A stretch of 64,000 nucleotides of DNA from Hyphomicrobiales bacterium (GTDB lineage Bacteria > Pseudomonadota > Alphaproteobacteria > Rhizobiales > Rhodobiaceae), in assembly GCA_002869065.1 (NCBI GenBank), contig PKTR01000001.1:1-64000 (forward strand). Reading direction: 5' to 3'. The notes beneath the pieces were generated by a model. The model was not told the DNA's origin and searched no databases. It saw only the letters and a program-made list of their open reading frames with translations. How positions within the stretch are numbered: position 1 is the stretch's first letter; every line of letters begins with the position of its first letter. Positions 17,854-25,950 of the stretch are shown here, piece after piece. A program made the position numbers and the translations under genes.

Positions 17854-20217
17854 TTACTCCCGTGTCTTCAGCACTTCGATCAGGTCGAGCCGGTCGATGC
17901 GCCGGCGCACCACCAGCGCCGAGATGACGCCGGTCGCCAGTACCACCAGGCTGGAGAGCGCATAGGTGGGTGCGTCGAGGACGAATGGAATGCGGTACAG
18001 CTCGCTCTCGAAACTGGTCACCATCGCATAGGCAAACAGGTAGCCAAGCAACCAGCCGAGAGGTTGTGCAACCACCACCAGAATCGCCAGTTCGGTGAGA
18101 AGGATGGCCGAAACCTCCGCCCGGGTGAAGCCGAGCACCCTGAGGCTGGCCAGTTCGCGCCCGCGCTCCGACAGCGAAATGCGGGCCGAATTGTAGACGA
18201 CGCCGAATGCGATGATCGCGGCGAGCATCACATAGACCGAGACCATGATGTGGATGTTCTCGCCGATGATGTCGCGGAACTTCTGCGTCGAGACCTTCAA
18301 CAGCGCGATGAAATTCGCGGCCGGGATCTCCTTGATCTCGCGGAAGAGGGCGTCTTCCTCGGCGCTGTCGTAACTCAGATGAACGCCGGAGATCAGTGCG
18401 CCCTCACGCATCATGCGGTTGAGCGTCTCGATCGAGGCATAGGCGTTGAGACCGAAATAGCTCTGGATGATCGCCGTCACCGGCGCTTCGACCGTGCGGC
18501 GGGCGCCTTCCATCAGCTCGATCTCGACGATGTCGCCGACCTGCACCTCGAGCAATTTCGCCAGCATGTCGGATACGGTGATCCCGGTTTCCGGCATCGC
18601 GACCGGACGCAACTCGGTATCGAGCACGCGGCTGAGCTGTGCGTCAGGCGCCTTGCCGAGAATGCCGACACGGCGCTCGTGGTGGCGGTGGCGGATCTTC
18701 ACCGAGACCGAGCGATAGGGCTCCGCCGTCAGCACGCCGGGCAGTCGCACCACCTCGTTGAGCGCCGAGATCCGCTTGGCCTCGCCGAAGTTGATCGAGG
18801 CGTCCTGCCGCTCGGCGCGATAGAAGGAGACGTCGATCATGAATTCGACCGACGGCAGCGACCAAAGCGAAGCAACGAGCACCGAGGTGCCAAGCGCGAT
18901 GCCGAGCGTCGCCGAGGCCGTGCGCACCGGGTTGTGCCGCAAGTGACGCAGGATCATGATCGTGACATTGGACGGTGACAACGCGCCCGCGAGCCGACCG
19001 CCAAAGAACTGCCGGTAGCGCATCGGGGCAGGGGGCTGCATGGCAACCGCTGGCGGCAGCTTGACAACACCCCACACCGCCTTCACTGCGCCCAGCGTCG
19101 CCGCGGCCAGCGTAACACCGGCTGCCAGCACATAATTGGCGGGATCCTTGATGAAAATGAGGAACGGGAAGCGGTAGAAGTCGCCATAGAGCTTGGTCAG
19201 GCCGATGCCCAGCCAGGTGCCGCCGATCGCGCCGATGATAATGCCGACGATGGTGATCGCCGTGACGAATTGCAGATAGTGGAGGGCGACGGTCCAGTCG
19301 GAATAGCCGAGCGCCTTCAAGAGGCCAATCTGCTCGCGTTCGAGCGCGACGAGCCGGCTCAACGTCATGTTGACCAGAAACGCGGCGACCAGCAGGAAAA
19401 TCGGCGGCAGGGTCTGCGCCATTGCCTTCAACTGGGTCAGTTCGGCGTCGAGAAAGGCGTGGCTGATCTGGTCCTTGCGACCATAGGCGCCGCTGCCGCC
19501 ATAGCGCACCAGCAGACTGTCGAGTCGGTCGATGACATCCTGTTCCGACGCGTTGCGCAACAGCTTGACCGAGACGCTGGAAAACGCGCCGTCAAGATCG
19601 TAGGCGGCCGCGAGCGCCTTTTCCGACATCCAGATGATCGCGTAGCGGCTGTCGTCGGGCACCAGATCGCCGGGGCCGAGCGCGTAGATGAATTCCGGCG
19701 ACAGCGCGATGCCGACCACCCGCAACTCGCGCTTGGCACCGTTCAGGATTGCGTGGAAGCGCGAGCCGAGCACGAACTTCTGGGCGTCGGCGAACGCCTC
19801 GTTGACGACCACTTCGTGGTCGTCGCCGGCGATCGGCAGCCGTCCCTTGCGCATGAACGCCGTGTTGAGTTTCTGCGGCCCGATGTCGGGCAGTGAAACG
19901 AACATGCCCGACGCGGGTTCGCGCATGCCCTCGATGTCGAGGAGGGCGATCTTCTTGATGCGGGTCTCGACGGTCGCCACCCCCGGCAGATCGGCGATAG
20001 TCGGCTCAAGCAGTTTCGGCGCCCGGGTCACCGAGGCGAAGACGTCGGCAAAGCGGTTCTGATCGTAATAGGCCGCGCGGGTTTCCATCAACGACTGCTG
20101 CGCGCCGAGTGCCAGGATCAATGTCGCGACGCCAGCCGCGATCACGAGCGCAATCGCCAGCGCCTGCGGCCACAGCCGCACCAGATCCCGCAACACCTTT
20201 GTCGTCAGCGCACCCAT
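17854..20217 (-). CDS. Large FtsX/DevC-type ABC permease
   Basis: At 787 residues this is a double-FtsX permease of the LolE/DevC-like kind with two membrane-domain halves. A helix near residues 17-38 and a periplasmic domain lead to three helices around 270-390. A second helix (about 430-450) and second periplasmic domain end in three further helices with LSERGRELASLRVLGFTRAE, the typical FtsX coupling region. The two-half architecture resembles permeases that extract lipids or lipoproteins, but the substrate is unknown. It lies four bases after the ATPase gene and five before the adaptor gene. Confidence 0.9.
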   Translation of the reverse strand: MGALTTKVLRDLVRLWPQALAIALVIAAGVATLILALGAQQSLMETRAAYYDQNRFADVFASVTRAPKLLEPTIADLPGVATVETRIKKIALLDIEGMREPASGMFVSLPDIGPQKLNTAFMRKGRLPIAGDDHEVVVNEAFADAQKFVLGSRFHAILNGAKRELRVVGIALSPEFIYALGPGDLVPDDSRYAIIWMSEKALAAAYDLDGAFSSVSVKLLRNASEQDVIDRLDSLLVRYGGSGAYGRKDQISHAFLDAELTQLKAMAQTLPPIFLLVAAFLVNMTLSRLVALEREQIGLLKALGYSDWTVALHYLQFVTAITIVGIIIGAIGGTWLGIGLTKLYGDFYRFPFLIFIKDPANYVLAAGVTLAAATLGAVKAVWGVVKLPPAVAMQPPAPMRYRQFFGGRLAGALSPSNVTIMILRHLRHNPVRTASATLGIALGTSVLVASLWSLPSVEFMIDVSFYRAERQDASINFGEAKRISALNEVVRLPGVLTAEPYRSVSVKIRHRHHERRVGILGKAPDAQLSRVLDTELRPVAMPETGITVSDMLAKLLEVQVGDIVEIELMEGARRTVEAPVTAIIQSYFGLNAYASIETLNRMMREGALISGVHLSYDSAEEDALFREIKEIPAANFIALLKVSTQKFRDIIGENIHIMVSVYVMLAAIIAFGVVYNSARISLSERGRELASLRVLGFTRAEVSAILLTELAILVVVAQPLGWLLGYLFAYAMVTSFESELYRIPFVLDAPTYALSSLVVLATGVISALVVRRRIDRLDLIEVLKTRE

Positions 20218-20221
20218 GTCG

Positions 20222-20929
20222 CTACCACTGAATTTCGAGCGGATCGACCCGCGTTTCGTTTTCCTCGCTTGCCAGAATGCGCCCGTCGCCGAACCGCACC
20301 ACGCGGTGTGCGATGTCGCGGATCGCCGCGTTATGGGTAATGACGAGCGTCGTCGCGCCGGTCTCGGCGTTGACCTCGGTCAGCGCCTTCAGGATCAGCA
20401 CGCCGGTCTTGGAATCGAGCGAGCCGGTCGGCTCGTCGCACAACAGAACTTCGGGCTTCTTGGCGATGGCGCGGGCAATCGCCACGCGCTGCTGTTCGCC
20501 GCCGGACAATTGCGCGGGAAAGTGATCGAGCCGCTCTTCGAGCCCGACAAGAGCGAGCGCGTCCTCGGCCTTCATCGGCGTGCGGGCGATTTCGGTCACC
20601 AGCGCCACGTTCTCGCGCGCCGTCAGGCTCGGCACCAGATTGAAGAACTGGAACACGAAGCCGACATGGTCGCGCCGATAGAGCGTCATCTCCCGCTCGC
20701 CGTAGGACGTCAGATCGTGGTCCTTGAACCACGCAGACCCGGCGGTCGGCCGATCAAGCCCGCCGATGATGTTCAGGAAGGTCGACTTGCCCGAGCCCGA
20801 CGGGCCGAGAAGAACCACGAACTCGGCCGCATCGGCGGTAAAATCCACGCCGCGCAGGGCATGAACCTCGACCTCGCCGGTCTTGTAGACCTTCGTCAGT
20901 CCTTCGGTGAGGAATACGGGCGACGGCAT
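20222..20929 (-). CDS. LolD-type ABC ATPase (second exporter)
   Basis: A 235-residue nucleotide-binding protein with Walker [11 protein letters not shown]-loop [12 protein letters not shown], signature LSGGEQQR, Walker [13 protein letters not shown] and [10 protein letters not shown]. It belongs to the same LolD/MacB class as the neighbouring exporter's ATPase but is clearly distinct in sequence. The ATG chosen gives [15 protein letters not shown], with GAGGTG upstream. It is the first gene of the operon with the large FtsX permease and HlyD adaptor. Confidence 0.92.
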   Translation of the reverse strand: MPSPVFLTEGLTKVYKTGEVEVHALRGVDFTADAAEFVVLLGPSGSGKSTFLNIIGGLDRPTAGSAWFKDHDLTSYGEREMTLYRRDHVGFVFQFFNLVPSLTARENVALVTEIARTPMKAEDALALVGLEERLDHFPAQLSGGEQQRVAIARAIAKKPEVLLCDEPTGSLDSKTGVLILKALTEVNAETGATTLVITHNAAIRDIAHRVVRFGDGRILASEENETRVDPLEIQW

Positions 20930-21010
20930 GTGACACCTCGTCTGGCGGGTGTTCATTGCGGGACGCGGCCGACGGTACGCGGGAAAAGGCTGAAGAGGAA
21001 GTGTCCGGTC

Positions 21011-21040
21011 AAAAAACCACCGGCATGTGTTAAATGCCGG
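21011..21040 (-). terminator. Terminator-like hairpin in the leader of the second exporter operon
   Basis: Read on the minus strand, a 7-bp stem (CCGGCAT with ATGCCGG, 21020-21026 with 21034-21040) is followed after four bases by six T residues. It stands about 80 bases before the ATPase start, not after a gene, so it could act as an attenuator or mark a short leader transcript. Confidence 0.4.
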
Positions 21041-21055
21041 CCGATTGCCCCGCCC

Positions 21056-21085
21056 TTGGCTCGGCTTTGTTTCTTCAGATATAAT
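21056..21085 (+). promoter_or_regulatory. Sigma-70-like promoter for the L,D-transpeptidase
   Basis: TTGGCT and a perfect TATAAT are separated by 18 bases, and the -10 box ends 59 bases before the transpeptidase ATG. It is one of the few near-consensus promoters in the window. Confidence 0.6.
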
Positions 21086-21144
21086 TACGCACCGCGTCCA
21101 ATGAAAGAACTGCGGACCGGAAACCGGGCACGACACGGCCGAAA

Positions 21145-21588
21145 ATGACGAGAATCAAAAGCACGATCCGGCGCCTTTCCGTTGCAGCGCTCATTGTTTT
21201 TGGAATGCTGGTGCCGACAGCGGCGCTTGCTGGCGTTCGCGCTGTCATCGATCTTTCCGAGCAGGAAATGACGGTCTATGTGAACGGTTGGCCCCGCCAC
21301 ACCTGGCCGGTTTCGACCGGGCGGCCCGGCTATCCGACGCCGACGGGATCGTTCCAGCCGATTCGCCTCGAGCGCAAATGGTTCTCGCGTAAGTACGACT
21401 GGGCGCCGATGCCCCATTCGGTGTTCTTCCGCGGCGGTTACGCCATTCACGGAACGACCGAAATCCGCCGACTCGGTCACCGCGCCTCACATGGCTGCGT
21501 GCGCCTGCATCCCGACAATGCGGCTACGCTTTTCGGTCTGATCGAGCGTTATGGCAAAGCGAATTCGCGCATTGTAATAAGCCGTTAG
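21145..21588 (+). CDS. Periplasmic L,D-transpeptidase (YkuD family)
   Basis: A 147-residue YkuD-fold enzyme that forms 3-3 peptidoglycan cross-links or attaches proteins to peptidoglycan. A signal peptide ends near AALAG (residue 30). The catalytic motif is complete: His102 in IHGT and the SHGCVR box with His116 and Cys118. It is short, a bare catalytic domain without LysM or peptidoglycan-binding modules. It has its own near-consensus promoter and no close operon partner, being divergent from the exporter genes and well separated from the following operon. Confidence 0.92.
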   Translation: MTRIKSTIRRLSVAALIVFGMLVPTAALAGVRAVIDLSEQEMTVYVNGWPRHTWPVSTGRPGYPTPTGSFQPIRLERKWFSRKYDWAPMPHSVFFRGGYAIHGTTEIRRLGHRASHGCVRLHPDNAATLFGLIERYGKANSRIVISR

Positions 21589-21871
21589 CCGTCGCGCGCA
21601 AATTTGATTTGCAGCGCTGGAGCGGCTGCATAGCATTCGGATTATCCCGTGTGCAAAGGGCTGGGATTCGTCGTCGAAAGCTCGGTTCGGGAGGGTTGGC
21701 CAACCGGCCCGTACGTGTTTTTGCGGCGCACAATACATTCGTATTTCAGGAAATGATGGTCTATACTTTCGTATCACCGTCAAACGGCGCGGACCAAGAC
21801 GCGCCTCATCGCAAACAAGACCGAAGTCGAGAGCCGGGCAAACGGCCCGACGCTGTGGGCAAGGGGGCATC

Positions 21872-22441
21872 ATGACGGATTCTGCTGCGACCGGCGCAGG
21901 GCGCCCGTTGCAAGAACGTCCTGCCGGGTCCGGCAAGGACGGCTTTTCCTTTCAGCGATTTGTATTGACCTGGGGCGGTCTCTTCATTGTCTGGATGATG
22001 CTGGTTGCCAGCTTCGACGCCGTCGAGATCGCGACCGGCATCGTCGTCGCCGGTTTCGTCGCGGCGCTGTCTGTCGGACATCTCGCGCTGCTTGACGACA
22101 TCATCCTGACGCCGCTGCTGCCGTTCCATCTGGCACGTTACTTCCTGCTGTTCTTCCGCGAGCTGATCCGGGCAAACCTCGATGTCGCCGCCCGCGTCGT
22201 GGCGCCCAGCGTCGACATCACGCCGGAGATCGTCGAGGTGCACACCGAGCTGCACTCCGATCTCGGCAAGTTGTGGCTCGCCAACAGCATCACGCTGACG
22301 CCGGGCACGCTGACCATCGACATCGAGGACCAGACCCTCAAGGTGCACTGGATCGACGTCAGCGCCGGTACGGATACGGCCGTGGCGACGCGCGAAATCG
22401 CCGCCAGGTTCGAAGCCGCTCTGAAGGAGTTCCTGAAATGA
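21872..22441 (+). CDS. Mrp antiporter subunit E-like (MbhA/MbxA position)
   Basis: This is the first gene of a fourteen-gene operon for an ion-translocating membrane complex. The 189-residue protein has a polar N-terminus, two membrane helices (about 30-75) and a C-terminal soluble domain with LWLANSITLTPGTLTIDI, the hallmark of MrpE/MnhE. In energy-converting hydrogenases of the Mbh type this is subunit A. It is needed for assembly of the Na+/H+ antiporter module rather than for ion conduction itself. The stop overlaps the next start (ATGA). No convincing promoter was seen in the roughly 280 bases upstream. Confidence 0.9.
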   Translation: MTDSAATGAGRPLQERPAGSGKDGFSFQRFVLTWGGLFIVWMMLVASFDAVEIATGIVVAGFVAALSVGHLALLDDIILTPLLPFHLARYFLLFFRELIRANLDVAARVVAPSVDITPEIVEVHTELHSDLGKLWLANSITLTPGTLTIDIEDQTLKVHWIDVSAGTDTAVATREIAARFEAALKEFLK

Positions 22442-22713
22442 GCGCCGACGTCAGTTTCCTTCAGGTCATTGCCTTCGTGCTGGTCGCCGCCGGCGTGCTG
22501 CTCGGCATGCTGCGGCTCGTGCTCGGCCCCACACTGCCTGACCGGGTGGTCGCCGCCGACACGATGGCCGTCATCACAACCGCCGCGCTCGCCTGGGTCG
22601 CATTGTGGACCGGCAGCAGCCTTTATCTCGATATCGCTCTAGTCTATGGCGCGCTCGCCTTCATCGGCGTTGTCGCAATCGCCCGGGCGATCGAACGCAA
22701 GGAGGGCGAATGA
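22438..22713 (+). CDS. Mrp antiporter subunit F-like (MbhB/MbxB position)
   Basis: A 91-residue protein with three membrane helices and the MrpF/MnhF signature LRLVLGPTLPDRVVAAD between helices one and two. Its ATG overlaps the previous stop and GGAG lies about nine bases upstream. In Mbh-type complexes this is subunit B. Like E and G it packs against the sodium/proton module; it has no redox cofactor. Confidence 0.92.
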   Translation: MSADVSFLQVIAFVLVAAGVLLGMLRLVLGPTLPDRVVAADTMAVITTAALAWVALWTGSSLYLDIALVYGALAFIGVVAIARAIERKEGE

Positions 22714-23045
22714 TGGAAGCCCTTGGCTCAATCGCCGCCATCGTCGGCGACATCTTTTTGGTCATCGGCGCGGTATTTCTGTTCCTCAGCGCGCTTGGCC
22801 TCGTGCGCATGCCTGACGTCTTCAACCGCATCCAGGCCGGCACCAAGGCCGCGACGCTCGGCACCGTCGCGCTGCTTGTCGGTATCGGCTTCCACCATCC
22901 CGAATGGTGGTCGAAGCTGGTTCTGATCGCGATGTTCGTGCTGGTGACCTCGCCGGTCGGTTCCTCGACCATCGCCCGCGCAGCCCTCACCGTTCACGTG
23001 CCCTTCTGGCACCGCAAGGACAGCGGAAAGGAGACGTCACAGTGA
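22710..23045 (+). CDS. Mrp antiporter subunit G-like (MbhC/MbxC position)
   Basis: A 111-residue protein with three membrane helices. The MrpG/MnhG motif is present around LGLVRMPDVFNRIQAGTKAA and VLVTSPVGSSTIARAA. It starts with a double ATG inside the previous stop, with GGAGGG just upstream. In Mbh-type complexes this is subunit C. It is part of the ion-translocating module. Confidence 0.92.
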   Translation: MMEALGSIAAIVGDIFLVIGAVFLFLSALGLVRMPDVFNRIQAGTKAATLGTVALLVGIGFHHPEWWSKLVLIAMFVLVTSPVGSSTIARAALTVHVPFWHRKDSGKETSQ

Positions 23046-23302
23046 TCGTCGCCGTTCATATCGCCGTCATCGTCATGCTGATCGCCGCCGTCGCGGTGGT
23101 CGTATTGCGTTCCTATCTCGCCGCCGTCGTCGCCCTGTCGGTCGTCTCGCTTGCCCTGTCGGTGATCTTCGCGCTGTTGCGCGCGCCCGATGTTGCGCTG
23201 GCCGAAGCCGCCGTCGGCGCCGGCCTCACCGGCCTTTTGATGGCGCTTGCCGCCCGTCGCGTCGGCCTGTGGCCGAAAGACGACGAAAGCAAGGAGGGCT
23301 GA
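23042..23302 (+). CDS. MbhD-like subunit (DUF4040)
   Basis: An 86-residue protein of three membrane helices that corresponds to the C-terminal region of MrpA and to stand-alone MbhD. The family motif is RAPDVALAEAAVGAGLTGLL. The start is a GTG within the previous stop (GTGA), with GGAG eight bases upstream; no ATG gives the full first helix. Its presence as a separate protein is typical of hydrogenase-related complexes and not of ordinary Mrp antiporters, where it is fused to MrpA. Confidence 0.9.
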   Translation: MIVAVHIAVIVMLIAAVAVVVLRSYLAAVVALSVVSLALSVIFALLRAPDVALAEAAVGAGLTGLLMALAARRVGLWPKDDESKEG

Positions 23303-23305
23303 GCC

Positions 23306-24004
23306 ATGCACGGACACGCCCGCGCCGTCACCACGGTCATCTTCCTCGTAGGTATCGGTATCCTTCTCTACGCCATCATGCAGGCGGTTCCGCTCGGCCA
23401 GGCGCCGATGCAGGTCGGCCAGGCGATCGCCGCGCGCGCCGCGGAAGAAACCGGCGCCGCCAACATCGTCGCCGCCATCCTGCTCGGCTATCGCGGCTTC
23501 GACACGCTCGGCGAAGTGACGATCTTGTTCGTCGCCGCAACCGCCGCCGGTCTTGTGCTCTCGGGCGCCGGTGCCGGTGAGGCGCAGACGCGGCCCTCGG
23601 GCTACATCCTGCGCGTCGCCGCCTACATGCTGTTTCCCTTCCTGCTGATGCTTGGCGCCTACATCATCCTGCACGGCCATCTGACGCCGGGCGGTGGTTT
23701 CCAGGGCGGCGCGATCCTAGCCGCGGCCTTCTTCGTGCCGTTGCTCGCCAATCCGGCAAGCCCGCTGAACCACACCGTCGCGATGGTGGTCGAAGGTTTC
23801 GCCGGCGCGGCCTTCGTCCTCATCGGCATCGTCAGCCTCGGCTGGGGCGAGGCGTTCCTGACGCCGTTCCTCGGTCACGGCACGCTCGGCTCGCTGGCCT
23901 CCGCCGGCAGCCTGCCGCTTCTCTACCTCGCAATCGGCCTCAAGGTCGGGTCGGAACTTGCCGGCCTGATCGACCGGGTCGCCGGAAATGGAGCGGTGCA
24001 ATGA
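23306..24004 (+). CDS. MbhE-MrpB (MbhF) fusion subunit
   Basis: Two subunits appear joined in one 232-residue protein. The N-terminal part (about residues 1-95, with GYRGFDTLGEVTILF) matches MbhE, the last segment of MrpA. The rest (from about residue 98, with LRVAAYMLFPFLLMLGAYII and HLTPGGGFQGGAI) is MrpB/MnhB, i.e. MbhF. In Pyrococcus Mbh these are separate genes. Six or more membrane helices are visible. It forms part of the ion-translocating arm and is linked to the next gene by an ATGA overlap. Confidence 0.88.
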   Translation: MHGHARAVTTVIFLVGIGILLYAIMQAVPLGQAPMQVGQAIAARAAEETGAANIVAAILLGYRGFDTLGEVTILFVAATAAGLVLSGAGAGEAQTRPSGYILRVAAYMLFPFLLMLGAYIILHGHLTPGGGFQGGAILAAAFFVPLLANPASPLNHTVAMVVEGFAGAAFVLIGIVSLGWGEAFLTPFLGHGTLGSLASAGSLPLLYLAIGLKVGSELAGLIDRVAGNGAVQ

Positions 24005-24492
24005 CCGGTCTTTTCCCCTCTGACGGCGAACTGCTGCAAATCGCGCTCTATGGCGGCGCGGTCGGCCTGCTGCTGGTCGGCCTCTACGGCATGGTCGCCG
24101 AACGCAACCTGATGCGCATCCTGCTCGGGCTGGCGCTGGTCGAAGCCGGCGTCAACATGTTCCTCGTCGCGGTCGGTTTCCGCGCCGAAGCCGTCGCGCC
24201 GATCCTGACCGGCGAAACCTCCGGTCCGATGGTCGACCCGCTGCCGCAGGCGCTGGTGCTCACCGCCATCGTCATCGGCGTCGGCGTGCTCGCCTTCGGC
24301 CTCGCGCTCGCCATCAAGGCCAAGGCCGTCTGCAACACGCTCGATGTGCAGGAAATGGCTGCAATCATCGCCAAGGACACAGACGACGTGCCGGTGCCGC
24401 CGGACTTGTCGCCGGCCAAGCACCCGGTCGAGCCGACCGCACCGGTTCCGGTCGCGGGCCGCACCGTCGCATCCGAGGGAGGCGCGTCATGA
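24001..24492 (+). CDS. MrpC/NuoK-like subunit (MbhG/MbxG position)
   Basis: Three membrane helices in residues 15-110 contain GLYGMVAERNLMRILLGLALVEAGVN (in part), the MrpC/NuoK signature with the Glu in helix two (VEAGVN) that is important for ion transfer in NuoK. The second part, after PLPQALVLTAIVIGVG, carries the MrpC-type third helix. A soluble tail of about 50 residues rich in Pro and Val follows, longer than in NuoK. Both ends overlap neighbours by four bases. Confidence 0.92.
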   Translation: MTGLFPSDGELLQIALYGGAVGLLLVGLYGMVAERNLMRILLGLALVEAGVNMFLVAVGFRAEAVAPILTGETSGPMVDPLPQALVLTAIVIGVGVLAFGLALAIKAKAVCNTLDVQEMAAIIAKDTDDVPVPPDLSPAKHPVEPTAPVPVAGRTVASEGGAS

Positions 24493-25946
24493 GCTTCGGT
24501 CCAAACGGCATCGCGCTGGCGATCGCCATCCCGCTTCTCGCTGCCTTCCTGCTGCCGATCGTTGCCCGCCTCGGCGAGGCTGCCGGCCGCATCTGGGGTC
24601 TTGCCGCGACCCTCGTCGCGCTCATCATCGCGCTCGGCATTTACGGCGATGCAAGCACTGCGCCGCAGGTCACCGCGCTCGGCGGTTTCGCACCGCCGCT
24701 CGGCATCGTGCTTTATGCCGACACGCTGGCGTCCATCTTCCTCGTCGCGCTTGTCATCGGCGTGCTGATGTTCTGGCCGCGCGGTGCGGCCGCCGGAACC
24801 CGCGCCTATACGCTGATGCTCGTCCTGCTCGCCGGTGGCAGCGGTCTGGTGCTGTCCGGCGATCTGTTCAACATCTACGTCTTCTACGAGATCGTCGCGG
24901 TTGCCTCCTACGGCCTCGTCGCCAGCGGCAATTCGCGGGCCAGCATCGCTGCGGCCGCCCGCTACGTGATCCTCAGCGCAGCCGGTTCGGCGATGGCGCT
25001 GCTTGGCATTGCGCTTGTCTATGCCGCAGCCGGCACGCTCAACCTTGCCGACCTTGCGACGCTGTCGAGCGAACGCCTGAGCGGTCCGCTCGGTTTGTCG
25101 GCCTTCCTGCTGATCGTCATCGGCTTTGGCGTCAAGGCGGAGCTGTTCCCGGTCAACTCCTGGGTGCCGGAGGTCTACGCGTCCGCCCCGGTGCCGGTGA
25201 CCGCGCTGCTTGCCGGCGTCGTCTCCAAGCTCGCGATGATCGTCATTCTGCGCCTGCTGGTGCTCGTCTTCAACACGCCCGAGGCGCTCAGCCTCTTGCT
25301 GGTGCTCGGTGTGCTCGGCGTCATCGCCGGCGAACTCGCCGCCTATCGCAGCGGCGACCTGAAGCGGGTGTTCGCCTATTCCTCGATCGCCCAGCTCGGG
25401 CTGGTCGCGATCGCCTTCTCGATCCCCGGAGAGGCCGGCGTTGTGGCCGGACTTGCGCTTGCTCTTCATCACCTCGTGGTCAAGCCGGCCTTTTTCGCGC
25501 TCACGGTGCGCTGGGCGGGACCGATTGCCGGTCTTGCCGGTGCCATCAAGGCCTCGCCGCTCGCCGCCGCCATCTTCTTCCTGATGGCGCTGTCGATCAT
25601 CGGCGTGCCGCCGCTGCCCGGCTTCTGGGCCAAGTACCTGCTGATCGGCGGCGCCATTGCCACCGGTAGCGCGGCCTACGGTCTGGCTATCGCGGTGGTG
25701 CTGATCGCCACCGTGATCGAGGCGGCCTATCTGTTCCGCATCGCGCTGGTTCTCTATCGCAAGCCGGCCGAGACGGTCGCGCCGCGCTTCAAATTCGCCG
25801 AACTGGCGCCCGGTCTTCTGCTCGGCGCCGTGGTGATCATCGCGGCTGTCGCCGTGATCCCGCTCGGCGATGGTCTGATGGCCGCGGCGAATGAGGCGGC
25901 CGATGCCAGCCTCTACGTCACGCGCACTCTCGGCGGAGGACAATGA
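24489..25946 (+). CDS. MrpD/NuoN-like antiporter subunit (MbhH/MbxH position)
   Basis: A 485-residue, roughly fourteen-helix proton/sodium-pumping subunit. Conserved features of the family are present: the Glu in FNIYVFYEIVAVASYGL (helix 5) and the Lys in GFGVKAELFPVNSWVPEVYA (helix 7), the pair that drives ion transfer in NuoL/M/N and MrpA/D. It is the first of two antiporter-like subunits in the operon. It begins within the mrpC-like stop, and the second antiporter-like gene starts five bases after it ends. Confidence 0.93.
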   Translation: MSFGPNGIALAIAIPLLAAFLLPIVARLGEAAGRIWGLAATLVALIIALGIYGDASTAPQVTALGGFAPPLGIVLYADTLASIFLVALVIGVLMFWPRGAAAGTRAYTLMLVLLAGGSGLVLSGDLFNIYVFYEIVAVASYGLVASGNSRASIAAAARYVILSAAGSAMALLGIALVYAAAGTLNLADLATLSSERLSGPLGLSAFLLIVIGFGVKAELFPVNSWVPEVYASAPVPVTALLAGVVSKLAMIVILRLLVLVFNTPEALSLLLVLGVLGVIAGELAAYRSGDLKRVFAYSSIAQLGLVAIAFSIPGEAGVVAGLALALHHLVVKPAFFALTVRWAGPIAGLAGAIKASPLAAAIFFLMALSIIGVPPLPGFWAKYLLIGGAIATGSAAYGLAIAVVLIATVIEAAYLFRIALVLYRKPAETVAPRFKFAELAPGLLLGAVVIIAAVAVIPLGDGLMAAANEAADASLYVTRTLGGGQ

Positions 25947-25950
25947 CGCC

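Noticed and set aside
21609-21875. An 88-residue frame before the mrpE-like gene
   Set aside because: Arg-rich random-looking composition, no ribosome site, and it overlaps the start of the operon.
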